64,000 bases of DNA, taken from contig MCGT01000002.1 in the NCBI GenBank assembly GCA_002104935.1, positions 186,001-250,000 of the forward strand, written 5' to 3'. The notes beneath the pieces are model-generated. The model worked only from the letters and a program-made list of their open reading frames with translations. It did no database searches and was not told the DNA's origin. The position numbers and the translations under genes were made by a program. Of the stretch, positions 9,316 through 21,275 are shown piece after piece. Within the stretch, counting starts at the first letter, position 1. Each line of letters starts with the position of its first letter. This DNA comes from Hesseltinella vesiculosa (taxonomy: Eukaryota > Mucoromycota > Mucoromycetes > Mucorales > Cunninghamellaceae).

Positions 9316-10994
9316 ATGGCTGCCGAATATAAACAAAAGTTGTACGAAATCCAACGTCGAACCGACAATCGCATCTGCTTTGATTGTGGAGCTCCTAATC
9401 CCCAATGGGCCAGTGTCTCGTATGGCATCTTTATTTGCTTGGACTGCTCTGGCGTCCATCGAGGTTTTGGTGTCCACATCTCCTTTGTCCGATCCATTAG
9501 TATGGACAAGTGGTTTGACGATCAACTGAAGAAGATGGATGTAAGTCTCCTTCTCCTCCCTTACTTTTTTTTTTGTTTTCCTACTCTTTGCAACCCCTTT
9601 CTATCCCTCCTCCTTTTACAGCGAGGGTCTGTTGTTTAACTATTCTTTTTTTTTTCAGATTGGTGGCAATCAAAAAGCAAGGTCGTTTTTTGAATCACAA
9701 GCTGATTACTCTCCCAACTTGACCGTGCAACAAAAATACAATAGCCGATTCGCTGCTTTATACCGTGACAAGGTAAAAACGATCAACGTGCAAGCGTGGG
9801 GTTGTTCACCTCCTTTTTTCTTTGCAGCTTTCAGCCGAAGCCGAAGACCGTTCCTGGACACCCTCGCCCTCTATCCAGGCAGCCAGTGCCCAGCGACTTG
9901 CTACCTCGACTGTGGGCAGTACCCGATCCTTGAGCACCCAGCCCACCTCCAACTCGACTCGCACCTCGTCCTCCTCGTTCCGCAACGGCTCCATGTCCGG
10001 ACGTTCAGACTCTCGCTCGTCGTCTACATTTGCTTCTCCTTCTGGCTTTGGCAGTGATGACAGCCCTGGTTACCAAAGTGACAAGGCCCGTAACGAAAAC
10101 TATTTTGCCAAATTGGGCCATGAAAACGATTCCCGACCCGAGTAAGCTCCCTCTTCCCCTCTTTTAGAGTGCGCCATGCATGAGCTAACTTCCTTTCTCT
10201 TTGATAGCCATTTACCTCCCAACCAAGGCGGCAAGTATACCGGGTTCGGCAACCCTGCCTGTAAGCTTTTGTTCTTTATTTTTTTTTTTAAAAAAAAAAA
10301 ACAAGAATACTAATGTCTTTTTTTCATCGCAATAGTTGAAAGCCATGGCAACAACCGCAATCAAATGGATATGCAAGATATAATGAATGACCCGATGGAA
10401 GCGCTTTCCAAAGGGTGGTCCATGTTGTCTTTGGGTGTGGGTGAATTGAGCAAGGTGGCTGCCCAAGGTGTGCGTGTGGCTGCCGAGGGTGCCACCCAAA
10501 TTGGCCGTTACGCAAATGAAAACTATGTCAAGCCTGCCCAAGATCAGTGGAATGACCCCAACTTTAGAACCAATGTCAGCGGCTACGTCAATGCTGTTGC
10601 TGAAAAGGTAAAAATCAAAAAAAAAAAAAAGTTGGGAATCAGTGGTTGAATCAAACGTCACCAACACACCTATTTTTAATAGACCCAAACGATATATAGC
10701 AATCTAGACAAATCCATTCGCACCAATGGCCCGATACGCAGTGCTAATATGTCAACATCGTCTCATATCAGCTCCAACGGCGACGACGACTTCTTCAACA
10801 ACACCATTTCCAACCTACAGCAACAGCAACAATACCAAAGCCCCGTTGGCTCCCGCAGTGCCTCGCCCGCCCCCAGTGGTTATGGCACTAACACCACCTC
10901 TGCTACCACCCGCTCGCGTGCCCCACTACGGGAATCTATGAAAAAATCGAGTCCAAAGAAGCAGGATTCCGAAGATGAATGGGGTGGTTGGTAG
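9316..10994 (+). CDS. ArfGAP protein (Gcs1/ArfGAP1 type)
   Basis: Six exons (9316-9540, 9659-9772, 9828-10141, 10208-10260, 10336-10607, 10683-10994) give 429 residues. Near the N-terminus is the ArfGAP zinc finger, CFDC-x16-CLDC, followed by the GVHRGFGVH segment carrying the catalytic arginine finger, and SISMDKW. The middle is rich in serine and threonine. A later stretch ([27 protein letters not shown]) is amphipathic and resembles the lipid-packing-sensor helices of ArfGAP1/Gcs1, which sense curved Golgi membranes. The extreme C-terminus is acidic with tryptophans (EDEWGGW), typical of Gcs1-like proteins. The expected role is to stimulate GTP hydrolysis on Arf1 in COPI transport at the Golgi. 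Length and domain order agree with the family. The second intron is only 55 bp. Confidence 0.9.
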
Positions 10995-11755
10995 CTGCCA
11001 TCTGATCTCTCCCTCTTCCTCATCCAACCTCCCTTTCCCTTCTCGTTATCTCGCTCTCACTCTACCATATCTTTTTTTGGCGCCGTCACTCTGTACCAAT
11101 AAGCTAGATCGTGTTTTTTTTATTGCCTATCTTTTTGCCTGGAAAAAAACAAAAAGCTATGGACCCTTTGGAATAAAACATGGATTATTTTAATCAATGA
11201 GCGGCGACCATTCCTTTTTGTATCAGACAAATTGGGGAAAGCTTCATTTTATCTTTGGACACATCCTTGGTTTTATGTCCATCCAGCGAAGGACAAGAGG
11301 GAGGTTAAGTTGAGATTGCACAGCAAAAACTGGATGTCGACAAGGGGTTTTTTTTTGGCTGGGCAACCTTCATCGATAAACCTGATCCATTTCAGCATCA
11401 GCATCTCTCTTAGTTAACAGCACTCATGCACAATTCATTGGACCCAGTCGTTGAAAGTGCTGGGGAGTATCTGGTCACCATCGAATTCGGCTGGTGACGT
11501 GTTGCGAAGTATTTTTGAGCGAAAGCTGGAAAGGACGTAGTACTTGTTGTAAATCGTTCATGGTTAGCCTTGACATGACCGAATCCGCAGTCAACCCCCG
11601 GGGACTCTCCTATTAAAAAAAATCAGCCGAGAGGGCCAATCAGAGTTTATGTCACCAATGGTGAGATGCCAGGGTCATGGAGATCGAGATGCAACCGTGT
11701 TTGTGCGCGAATACTGTATAAAAAAATTCTGTATTCGGTTTATATAAAAAAACGT
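10995..11755. other. Convergent intergenic region
   Basis: It lies between two genes whose 3' ends face each other. It contains a partial copy of the ~170-bp dispersed repeat (about 11345-11412) and AT-rich stretches. No gene seen. Confidence 0.6.
11345..11412 (+). repeat. Dispersed repeat copy, ~170-bp family (partial)
   Basis: GGCTGGGCAACCTTCATCGA followed by CTGATCCATTTC and CAGCATCAGCATC matches the core of the copy at 41770-41945. Confidence 0.5.
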
Positions 11756-12781
11756 CTAAATTTTTTCACACCAGTAGAGGTCTGTGTCATGCGGATAGAT
11801 AAAGTTGCCTTGGTCGTCACAGGTGAAGCCGTAGCTGGGATTGTCTAGTACAGCGTTCACTTGGGTCGCAAGTTTGTCTTGTTCGTCCTTGGGTAGCACG
11901 GCAATGTAGCTCTTGCTGACGATGCGAGGCATGACTAGGGCTTTGTTGCAGGGCATATCGTATGCAAAGTTTTGGTGGGTCAGTGGCAGACGAAAGAGCT
12001 GGGCGGCTGTTGGCTCGCTAAACACCTGTTGCCAATAGCCTTTGCGATACTGGGGTGCAGCTTCGTCATAGCGTTCGTAAAGGCTTAACCATAAAGAGAG
12101 AGAAAGGGGGAGAAGGGAGTGTGAAGTTACAGCGATCTAATTCCGACGTCTGGCATCACTTTTTTTTTTTTTTTTACCTTCGTAGAGCCTCGACCCATTT
12201 GGCTTGTTTGGATTCCATGTTCCAGATCAGGATGAGTTTACCGCCAGGCTTGAGGATCCGATGGGCTTCTTTGAGCGTATTTAAATCATCAAACCAGTGA
12301 AACGCCTATCAAGGGGAGAGAATAAGTGGCTAGAAAGAGGAGACAAATCCAAAGTACCTGAGCCATGATCACGGCGTCTTGGGAGGCATCGGGCAAGGTG
12401 GTGTCCCAAGCGGTTGCTTTTATGGCGTGGACAGTAGGCAGCTGGTCCTGTAGTTTCATGCGCATGTTGTCGACAGGTTCTATGGCCGAAACGTCCAAGC
12501 CAGCCTCGTACAAAAACGTGGTCATGATGCCGGTTCCTGCACCCACATCGGCGATTTTGGCCCCACTATGAACCAATGCCACGATGAAATTGATCGCTTC
12601 TACTGGATATCGAGGGCGAGCCAAATCTTTTGAGAAGGTATGAGCCAGGTGATCAATAAAAAATGGGCCACGTGGAATTAAAAATAGTCAGGAAGTCAAG
12701 GTGATATTTACCATAGCTGTCAGCTTGAGCTTGGAATCCATGGGCCGCTGTTTCATGAGGGTTTCTTGGCAATTCAACCAT
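11756..12781 (-). CDS. Class I SAM-dependent methyltransferase
   Basis: Four exons (12781-12712, 12626-12358, 12305-12178, 12083-11756) give 264 residues. The N-terminus ends in a FQAQADSYDLARPRYP segment, as in many UbiE/Crg1-type methyltransferases. Motif I is VGAGTG (the SAM-binding glycine loop), followed by the acidic residue in AIEP, then AQAFHWF and the late motif ILKPGGKLILIWN. This belongs to the Methyltransf_11/25 group, which in yeast includes Crg1 and Tmt1-like small-molecule or lipid O-methyltransferases; the substrate is unknown. The first exon was chosen because it supplies the conserved YDxARPxYP region in the right phase and starts at the first in-frame ATG. No targeting signal is evident, so it is probably cytosolic. 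Confidence 0.82.
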
Positions 12782-13082
12782 GAGGAATGCAATGGCAAAG
12801 GCCAAAAAAAAAAAATAATAATAAAATTAAGGGGAAAAAGGGGAAACTCAGATTTTTTCTTGCGTCATTTTGCTCGACGAGGGGCCAGGAACGAGGGCCA
12901 TGCTTTTCAGTTTTCAAAAGCAGCAGGATGAATGTGGTATTGGATTTATTGGCGGTTTGGAATTCTACTATTGTACAAGAGGGAAGACAAGGTGAGGTAA
13001 CATTACAGAGCACGGGAGTAGCGGTTAAAAAAAATAAAAGTGAGTATACAGAGAAAGAGAGAAAGAGAGGGGGGGGGGATGC

Positions 13083-14967
13083 TTAGAGGTTGAAATTATC
13101 GATGCTGAGGCCGCAGAGATCAAAGGGCATGGTCATTTGTTTTCGGAAGAAGATGCGGATGGCGCTGGCTGGGTATCCGACAGGGCATTGGACATTGAAC
13201 ACAGCGCGGCGCTCGATGGATTGGTCGGCATCCATGGTCAGGTCGCAGTCGTTCCATTCGTCATAATGATTGGCAGTTAGTTGGAACAGATCGGCATCCA
13301 CCTCCTGTCGAGAATAAATCACCAGTCGCTGCATGTGCATGTTGCCTATCAAGTCTAGGCCAAAATAATCGCCAGGGCCAGGTTCTACAATTGGCGTAAA
13401 AGAGTAACCGTGAGCGAAGGAGACATCAAGTTTTTTTTTTTTTTTTTTTTTTACCTCGGAAGGTGTTCCAGCAAGTGCCGGTATGACTGTCAACAGCAGC
13501 ATGATAGCCTCGATAGATCCAGAATTCCGGGCTAGGTAGATGTGCTCCTTTTTCATCGCGCCAGAGTTGGACCGAGCCCAGGCTGCTATTGCTAACTTGC
13601 TGTTCCGGATCATAGGGTAAAGATGTTGGGAAAGGGTCGATGTTGGTGACAAACAAGCACTTGTCATTGCCGCATGAGGTTCTTAGCGAGAAATAAAAAA
13701 AAATATGGATGAGCGACTCTTCGTGGGATGGCTACAACTATCGAGAGGCTACCTGACATCTCTATCCTGTAGCGAATTATCCTTGTCGTGAGGGGCAAAA
13801 TAGGGAAGGTGTTGTTTGAGAGCAGTGGCGAGGAGATCAACGCCTTCTTTCTACAAGACGGAGGGAGGTGAGCAAGTGTCAGGAGATGGGAAAGAGATGG
13901 TTACCATGGTTTGTAGAGCAAGAGGGTTGGTGGCGGTCATGGGCAAGGGGTTCGAAAGAAGGACCGGGTTAGAGTTGGACCAGAGGGCGAAGAGGGCGTC
14001 GGCCTTTTGCCGTTGGTAAAAAGGCAAGACCTTTACGGAGAGTTGATTAACAAACTGTTGAGCCCGGGATCGAGGAATCATCGCACCATGGCGCACATTG
14101 GCAAAACCAGTGTGAATAGGAACCGATTCATCTTTGGCAAAGAAAGGAGGATGAGTTTTTTTTTTAAAAAAAAAAAACTCTCTCTTATACTTACCGTTGT
14201 AGTCCAGCTGCCAGCGACGATGCATCAAATACTCTTCAGTTCTGGTATTAGCATGGATCCAATCAGGGTATCTCTGAGCATGGTAGTACAAGGAGTCCAT
14301 AAATAGATTGAAGGCTCGATCATCTTGGATGTAACAAATGGTAAAGGTCGAAAGGGCGCACGATGAAAAGAGGCTGGTAAGACCATCTTGATCAGATTCG
14401 GGAGGAGCATCATAAAGGTGTAGGCTGACAGGATGTATTAGACTGGGGTTGGGGCGTTGGAAAGCCTAAAATATTAAGTTCTATCAGCCAGACCACCCAG
14501 ATTCTTTTGCTTTCCAAGATTCAACGCCGCCGTCCTACAGCTCTAACCCGGGAAATTGCAGCATCATGTTTTTTTTTTCTTTAGCTTACATTTGGATCCA
14601 GAGGAGTGGGAACGAGGTTATAAATGGTGATTTCTTTGATAAAAGGGTAACGATACAAAAAGTTGACGATATGATAGATGCCTTGGTCGTTGGTTGTACG
14701 CAAAAGGACGGCTGAAACAGAGGTGAGGTGGTTGTGAACGAGTGCTTCGGGAATAAACATACTGGGGGTGTATTGACTGGCTCGGTGGTCAAGTTGATTT
14801 AGTTGTTGATGCCAAGTCGGTGTTGCCAAAGGATCATGCCATGTAGGCTTGTCAGTAAGGGATCGATGAAAGAGGGTCAGTGACACCAACACGAAAAACA
14901 CAACGGCAGCCAAAACATAGTGGTTTCGTTGGATCCTGTATGGAATGGTATCATGAGACACAACCAT
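13083..14967 (-). CDS. Type II membrane glycosyltransferase-like protein
   Basis: Six exons (14967-14590, 14465-14195, 14131-13905, 13850-13753, 13681-13455, 13384-13083) give 500 residues. A single hydrophobic segment (residues about 18-36, HYVLAAVVFFVLVSLTLF) close to the N-terminus predicts a signal anchor, with the rest in the Golgi lumen. Next comes SAVLLRTTNDQGIYHIVNFLYRYPFIKEITIYN, which looks like the first beta-alpha-beta unit of a GT-A fold, then YIQDDRAFN (a possible DxD-like acidic motif), and later IHTGFANVRHGAMIPR and LLSNPL. I associate this pattern with exostosin-like (GT64-type) or related uncharacterised fungal transferases; the donor sugar cannot be told. An upstream in-frame ATG at 15063 would add 32 hydrophobic residues; I prefer 14967 because it gives a normal signal anchor. 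Confidence 0.6.
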
Positions 14968-15297
14968 TTGGGAAATCCAATGGATTAAAAAAAAATAAGG
15001 AAATGGGTACAAGAAATATAAAAAGAGGTGGGAAAAGCAAGGCAAATTGAAAAAAGAATCCATGGACGGTCGCTGCCAAATTGGGGATTTGATTTTATTG
15101 GCCCACGGCTTACCGACGCTGCCTGAGCAAAAAAAAAAAAAAAAAAAAAAACTGGTTGTACAAACTATTCGTCCAACCCTAATGGAAAAGGCTCCGCAAG
15201 ACTTGTTTCGGTATGGTTGGTTTAATATCTATGAAGGATGCAGGGAAGAGAAAGTATAAAGGGATGGAAAGAGATGGGAGGGTAAAAAATACATGGG
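14968..15297. other. Intergenic region
   Basis: 330 bp between two minus-strand genes, with a 22-base poly-A run (15130-15151). It holds the promoter of the glycosyltransferase-like gene and the 3' end region of the Iml2-like gene. No specific element recognised. Confidence 0.5.
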
Positions 15298-17471
15298 CTA
15301 ATCTATTTGGGATTGCTGATCTTCCTGGACAAGCTGCTGAATGCGAAGGATGCCATTATGGCATTTGAATTGAAGCGCATTGGCCAGGCTGAATTTATGT
15401 TTAGCATGGGGACCAGCACCAACACTATAAATGCCCTTTTCAGTGGCTTGCAAAACCGTCTTGAGCTCCTTTTCGGCCTCGTCGAATTTGGCATCGTGCA
15501 TCAGCAGCCGCCCATGATCGTAACGAGCGAAGTAATAAAGATAATGATCCCAGAGCACATGGTTCGCCTCGGTCAAAATACTTTCATAGCTGCCGGTATG
15601 AATCTTGTAATAATCGGCAATGTTGAGCTGTTGCTGTTGATGGAGACGGCTGGCGGTCGAGGTCGGTAGAGGTGTAGCAGGCGAAACCATTGTGGTCAGT
15701 GTGGAGGAGGAAGTAGATGGGGTGGTGGGCGTCAAGGAGGATTTGTCGTGGAGTTTCTCGATCATGCAGCGGGACGCGACCATGCGCAGATAATGCACCA
15801 AACATGCGTCATCATGTCCATTGGGCCGGGCCAGGTCCACCTGCGCTTCCAAGATTGTCAAACGGGAAAGGATCGCCGTCAGCCGATCGGCTGGGATCCA
15901 ATCAAAAGCAGTAAACGCTTGGATCACCTCCAAGTCTGGTGCAAGTAAATAGCCATCACGGAGGAAACTGTGTGCCTTGCGAGACATGAATTTCTACAAA
16001 AAAAAAAAAAAAGTTGTCAGTAACCAAGAATAAATAAAAAAAAAGTAGCATGTGACATGCCAGTTTCGGTACTTACTTCCAGAGGAATGGATTTACCCGC
16101 GACCTTTTTTTTCGAGTTGGGCACCTTGGCCATGAGGTCCTTGACTTGTTGCAGGAGCGTGGCTTTCTTTTCGTCCGAGACACATTCCTGGGCTTGCATA
16201 TAGATGCTGACGGCCATGAGGTAGGAGTAGACCGCCTTTGACCAGTTGCTCTCCTTGATGAGGAGCTGGTAGATGTCATGGGCTGTGGTCCACTGCTGCT
16301 GGATGAGGGCGATGATGCCGAGGTCCCAGTAGCACATATGATGCAGCTGGCGCCAATCCTTTTGAGTGTCTATGGCACGCTGGTAATGCTGCTTGGCAAG
16401 GTCGAGTTGGCCGTGGGTGGCGAGGTAGCGACTTTCGTAGAACAGGAAGAACACGCCATTGGGGTACTGTTGTAGGTTGTAGGTGAGGATGCGGGAGGTC
16501 AAGGGCTGGTTCACATGTGACAAGGGTACCAAATTGGCCAGGATCACATTGTACAGGATGAGCACCATGTCACACAGCTGACGTCGCAGACCATCTAGAG
16601 GTTCGCTCGTCTGCGCCATGTCGTCCCAGCCACCAGCAGCCGTCAGCGACTGCAGGCCATGGGCTCGGTCAACAGAAAAGCCAATGAATTCGACCACTTT
16701 AATAACGTTGGTTGGCAACATGGAAAGGATGATGTTGAAGCATCCTGTACCGAGGCACACGCCTGAGGTGAAATGTTCGTCCAAGCCATAGGACGAGACG
16801 TCGTCGCCGCTGGCGGCCTTTTCTTGCACATGGAGAATATATTTTTCCAGGGCAATGTAGGTGTTGTAACTGCTGCGGATGTTCAGGCCTTCACGAACAA
16901 ACGACACCACGCTTTCGTCATGAATGATAGACAACAATGCTTTGAGTAAATACGCTTCGGCATAAATCAACTCCTGTCAGTGAGAACGAAAAAAAAAAAA
17001 AAAAAGTGAGCTATGCTGGGGCAGAGGCAATGAACAAAACATGGCACTTGCTGCATGGCGTTGGATGGTGGTCATGGCTTGGATATGGGCAATGGGGTCT
17101 TTTTGCTGTAAAAAAGAAGACAGGCTGTCGACCCAACCGTCTTTCTTTCGAAGCGCATTGGCAAGCTGAATGGTTTTCTTGAGGGCGTCAAGGGTTTGCT
17201 GGACATCAGAGGCTTGAAAGGTCATCATACTCTTCAGAAACAGGATGAATGCACGGCCAAGGGTGACATAGATACCGTCACGTTGGTCCAGCAGGGCTTC
17301 GGCTTCTTGAATGCGGGAGTCGTAAAAGCAATCCAGGGCACGGTGGACTTGTTGCATGTCCTGTAAAAGTTGATCGTCATTGGTTTTTGGTGTGGCACCC
17401 AAAGGTACGGATGTGGTCAAGGATCGAAGGGAGGGTAAGAGTTTTTCCTTTTTTAATAGAGAAGGGGGCAT
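15298..17471 (-). CDS. Iml2/TTC39-family outer-membrane-type TPR protein
   Basis: Three exons (17471-17052, 16973-16077, 15993-15298) give 670 residues. The protein is almost entirely helical with TPR-like pairs: an early segment with YDSRIQEAEALL and SMMTFQASDVQQ, a conserved LIYAEAYLLKALLS, then FFLFYESRYLATHGQLDLAKQHYQRAI and HHMCYWDLGIIALIQQQW. These are hallmarks of the Iml2/TTC39 family (DUF3808). Yeast Iml2 acts with lipid droplets in clearing inclusion bodies; animal TTC39 proteins are linked to lipid metabolism. A low-complexity Thr/Ser linker sits near residue 510. The first intron (17051-16974) uses a GC donor: only GCAAGT..CAG keeps the frame into ELIYAEA. The gene is divergent from the RGS gene. 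Confidence 0.8.
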
Positions 17472-17866
17472 GGGGTATGAAATGGAAAGAAGAATGAAAA
17501 AAGAGGGAAAAAAAAAGGCACCATGAAAAAAATAATGGTTAAAAAAGGGGGCGCAATCCCCGCCTCGGACACCGGGAAAACCATGGCCACGAGCCAATCA
17601 AATACCACTCGAGTTTAAAGGCAAGGCGATCTCGATTTGCTCAATTCAAAGGCAAAAAGAGCAAAAAAAAAACAAGCTCCAGTTTTGTGCACCCATGATG
17701 TTATTCCACTTTGATGCTTGCACAAACATAAATTTCGGGTGAGGGGGAGATTGAACGGGCCCAGGGCTTGTGAAAAAAAAAGTGAAAGAAACTCTCGGCC
17801 ATTCTTTTTCTTTCTTCCATTTTTTTTCTCAGCTTTCAAGCCTTTTTTTTTTTTTTAACATCCGGC
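17472..17866. promoter_or_regulatory. Divergent promoter region, Iml2-like / RGS
   Basis: 395 bp separate the two start codons. It contains A-rich and T-rich tracts (17765-17789, 17821-17856). I see no consensus TATA box. Confidence 0.45.
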
Positions 17867-19675
17867 ATGCCCAACACCAAAGCATCTTCATTGGCGTCTA
17901 CTTATACGACAACAATGAAGGTTAATGCTGAAGGTCGACCGTACGCCAAGGTAAGAAGAATCGAATAGAGCCATTTGAAAAGAATGGCGATCAAATAAAA
18001 AAAAATAAAAAAAAAAAAGACTCAACTCTTTCACGGCTAGGATTTATTTGATTTGTTTGCAGCCTTGGCTATCCAATTAAAACTGGGAGACCATCGAGCG
18101 TTTTTCCGAACGTATCCTTCCACATTCACCACGGACGACGCTGCTGCTTGCTTGAAAAATCTGAAATTCACGCATATCATTCGCATTCCTGATCCTAGCG
18201 GTCAGGGCTACCAATCGACCCGGACCACCACCACGTTTTCCATGGAGCGCGCCATGGCCAAACACCTCCTGCAGCATTTCATCCATGCTCGCCTGATGGT
18301 CAACCCCGTCGAGCCCGACAATCCTGCTGTCAAGGATAAAAACCTGTGGGCTGTCACCAGCAAAGGCCGCTATGTCATTGAAGACTTTAGTGCGAGAGCC
18401 TACGTTGCCATCGATCACCTGAGTGTACACCTGGCTTCGATCCAAGCCTATCCTTTGGTCTTGCTTGACCGTATTGCCGGCACCGATCAATTGGCGTTTG
18501 ATCGGCGCAACATCACAAATTGTTTCATGACCATGATGTCTAAATTGCCTACCGAACGGATCTTGGCCGACGATGTGGGAGGTAGGGCAATAGATATAGA
18601 AAAAAAAAGGGGGGGCAAGACGCTCATTCTTTTTCTGATGGAACTATTAGGCTTAAAACATCATCATTCACCAGAACTGTACGAACATACATTTTATGGT
18701 AACCAATGCTTTGATTGGATTGTTCATTACACATCAGTGGTCAGCAAGGAAGAAGCCGACATGGTGGCAGGCGAGCTGGTGTTGTATGGTTGGATCGCAC
18801 ACGTGGTGGACAAATCAGATTCTTCGAATCAAGGGATCTCGGATGACTTGGTCTTGTTTCGCACCTCACGCCATGCCTTGTACAACGTCACCGAGAGAGG
18901 ACGCCAGGTCCTGGGCTGGCATGCGGATCATCATGGGGGGTCATCAGGATCCTCGGCCAAGAGCATCCAGTCCAGCTCTTCGTCCCAAAATGACCTTTTT
19001 CAAGCCAAACCCCACACCAAACCCAATGTGCTCGGCAGTGGCGCCAGCACCAATTCCTTCACCCCGATCTATTCGTCCCAGCCAGGTAGCATCGGCAGCG
19101 GTGACACCGACGTCTTGACCAACACTACCTCATCAGCTGAAGAAACCACCCAACTTCAGCGGCTCCGCCAGGTGCTTCAAGACCCCCTGCTACGAATGTA
19201 CTTTCGGCTGTACCTCAAGGACAACTTTTGTGACGAGAACATGAATTTCTGGCTGGACTATTACGCCATGCGCAAGAAACGCAAGATGGAGCACACCAAG
19301 GCTGGTATGAAGGAATTGCTCTCGGACTCGTACGCCATCTACGACAGTTACCTCAAGACTGGCGCCTCAATGGAAGTCAATATTGATCACACCATGCGAC
19401 AAAACATCGATGAGTTGATGCGTTCCGTATTCTCGGTGGTGTCGGACCGCACCACCGCTTCGGCTCCCTTCACCTCACCCGTGCCCCAGCCCATGTCCTC
19501 GACTGCCCTTGCTGTCAATTTACCCCTGGCCGACTGTCTGCACAAAATCATGCAACTCTTTGACCAAGTCAATGATCAAGTTTGTCGCATGATGGCCCAA
19601 GATTCCATACCTCGATTCCTTCGCACTGAAAAGTACAAGCATGTCTTTGCCGCCCATCTCCCTGCCGAGCGATAA
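17867..19675 (+). CDS. RGS protein with DEP domains (FlbA/Sst2-like)
   Basis: Three exons (17867-17950, 18041-18581, 18651-19675) give 549 residues. The N-terminal part (residues about 29-180) contains a first DEP-like module of the Sst2/FlbA type, ending in LWAVTSKGRYVIEDF. A second DEP domain follows from about residue 205 (FYGNQCFDWIVHY, EADMVAGELVLYGWI, NVTERGRQVLGW). A Ser/Gly/Asn-rich linker leads to a C-terminal RGS domain (LRQVLQDPLLRMYFRLYLKD, NMNFWLDYYAM, FLRTEKYKHVF) with a Thr/Pro-rich insertion inside it. Such proteins speed GTP hydrolysis on G-alpha and damp pheromone or growth signalling. The second intron (18582-18650) is 69 bp, a multiple of three without a stop, so an unspliced form would add 23 residues just before the second DEP domain. 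Confidence 0.88.
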
Positions 19676-20386
19676 TTTTTTTTACAAGCATTCCATTCTT
19701 TTTTTCTGCTCTGGTAGTTTCCTCCCTTTTTTTTTAATTTGCTTTCAACCACTCCATCAGCATTGTAATTTTACATATAGCAGGCTACATTAAAAGGAAT
19801 ACGATCGTTCCATAAAAAAAATGTGGCGTTTTGGCGATGAAAAAAAAAATTTTTTTTCTCACCACCTTTTTTTGACATTGACGATTCTTGTTCATTGCGG
19901 TATGGAGATTAGAAGAGCAGCTGTCCCTTTTTTGGATGACATCCAACAGTCGATTCAAAAAAAGAATGTTGCCGAAGCCATTGCCCTTTTCTTAATGTTA
20001 CACAGTTTCTGTTCCCTTTTCTAGATGAGCACAGAAGAGAAGCAGTTCCTCGAGGTTGGCCAGCGCGCTTTGAACCAGGCATGCCGAGGAATCAGACCCG
20101 CTACAAAAAAAAAAATTGCAGGTGCCACCAGTTCCAAAAATACATCCCTTTCACCCACTTTTTTCAAAAATTCCTTTTTCGGGCAAATGTGTTTGTATCC
20201 GTTTATACAAGGACAAACTATCAAATCCGTGCGGATTGGAGGAGAATGCAAAGGGAGGGGGAACGCTTGAGATATTTTCCTAAAAAAGAAACAATAAAAT
20301 GTAAGCAACGTACCGGGCGCCGGCCAACCTTTTACCAAACGACCGCAGGTATCAAAAAAAGTGGAGGGATGCAGAAAATTGGTTGG
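19676..20386. other. Convergent intergenic region with an unexplained short frame
   Basis: The 3' region of the RGS gene is followed by an ATG frame at 19821-20024 (IRRAAVPFLDDIQQSIQKKNVAEAIALF) and another from 20025 (MSTEEKQFLEVGQRALNQ). Both look helical and protein-like, but I cannot join them with acceptable splice sites. It may be a remnant or a small gene of unknown structure. Confidence 0.3.
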
Positions 20387-21275
20387 TTAAAATGAAGAGG
20401 AATGGAGGGCAGGTTTTTCCGATGGCAAGGGTGCTGAGGCATTGCTGAGCAGCGGGTCGGCCTTTGAATCAGGAAGACATGCGCTTTTTTCTAAATCATG
20501 CTGACCACTGAGGGAGATATTGTAGTAGCGTGTATATATCCATGTGCAGATGTAAATCAAGGCAGGTAAAATCGTCACCAACAAAAACACTGAATCCACC
20601 AAGTGCCTAAAAATAAAAGTGTTACCAAGCAGCTCTCCTGTTGTGTCACCTCATCTTGATTTTTTGAAAGTTTACCAGGGATGGCGGGTGGTTTCATCAC
20701 TGTTTAGCAGCACCAAAAGTGGTCGATGGAGATTTTGCTGAGTCGTCAGCAAAGATAACAAAACATGCTGAGGCACAAACATGCTTGGGATGTGGATGTC
20801 ACTCGTATCGTCTAAAAATTTTTTTGTTCATTTTAAAGCTCATTTTTCACCCCCTTAACTTCTTATTTTTCCCTTACAATGAGAATCCATTGATAACCAT
20901 GCATTGGCTTGCCGATCACCAACAATGACGGCAGACGCACCGGATTGTTGCATGTTGCGAATCTTGGTCAAAAACGAACACTTGCCACGGGTCACCAAAG
21001 CGATCCATTCGCCTGCAGGAGGCGACGACAGCACCTCACACCCGTATACACTTTCCATTGGATAATGAAGATAGCCCAGGAAGCCATAATCGTCTATTGT
21101 GGGGCCAAAGGACGCCAATTGTGTAGGATAAGTCACGTTGGTCACCTGTGGAAACAATAAAAAGGGTTGTCAAGGAAAATCTAGCTTTTCTTTGATTTAC
21201 CATCACACGAACGGTTGCTTGCACCGCCACCAGCCATTGGCTAACAAGAATGCCTATCGCTACGCACGTTTTCAT
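20387..21275 (-). CDS. PA-domain single-pass membrane protein
   Basis: Four exons (21275-21201, 21145-20878, 20811-20676, 20606-20387) give 232 residues. A signal peptide occupies about residues 1-20 (ending VAVQA). It is followed by a protease-associated (PA) domain, with VYGCEVLSSPPAGEWIALVTRGKCSFLTKIRNMQQSGASAVIVGD and the IPSMFV strand; the two cysteines (GCE and GKCSF) are those that form the PA disulfide. A transmembrane helix (VDSVFLLVTILPALIYICTWIYT) and a cytosolic tail of about 45 residues follow. The layout is that of RNF13/RNF167-like ubiquitin ligases or vacuolar sorting receptors, but no RING-H2 follows the membrane segment. It is therefore most likely a short PA-TM protein of the endomembrane system, of unknown role. 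Confidence 0.75.
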
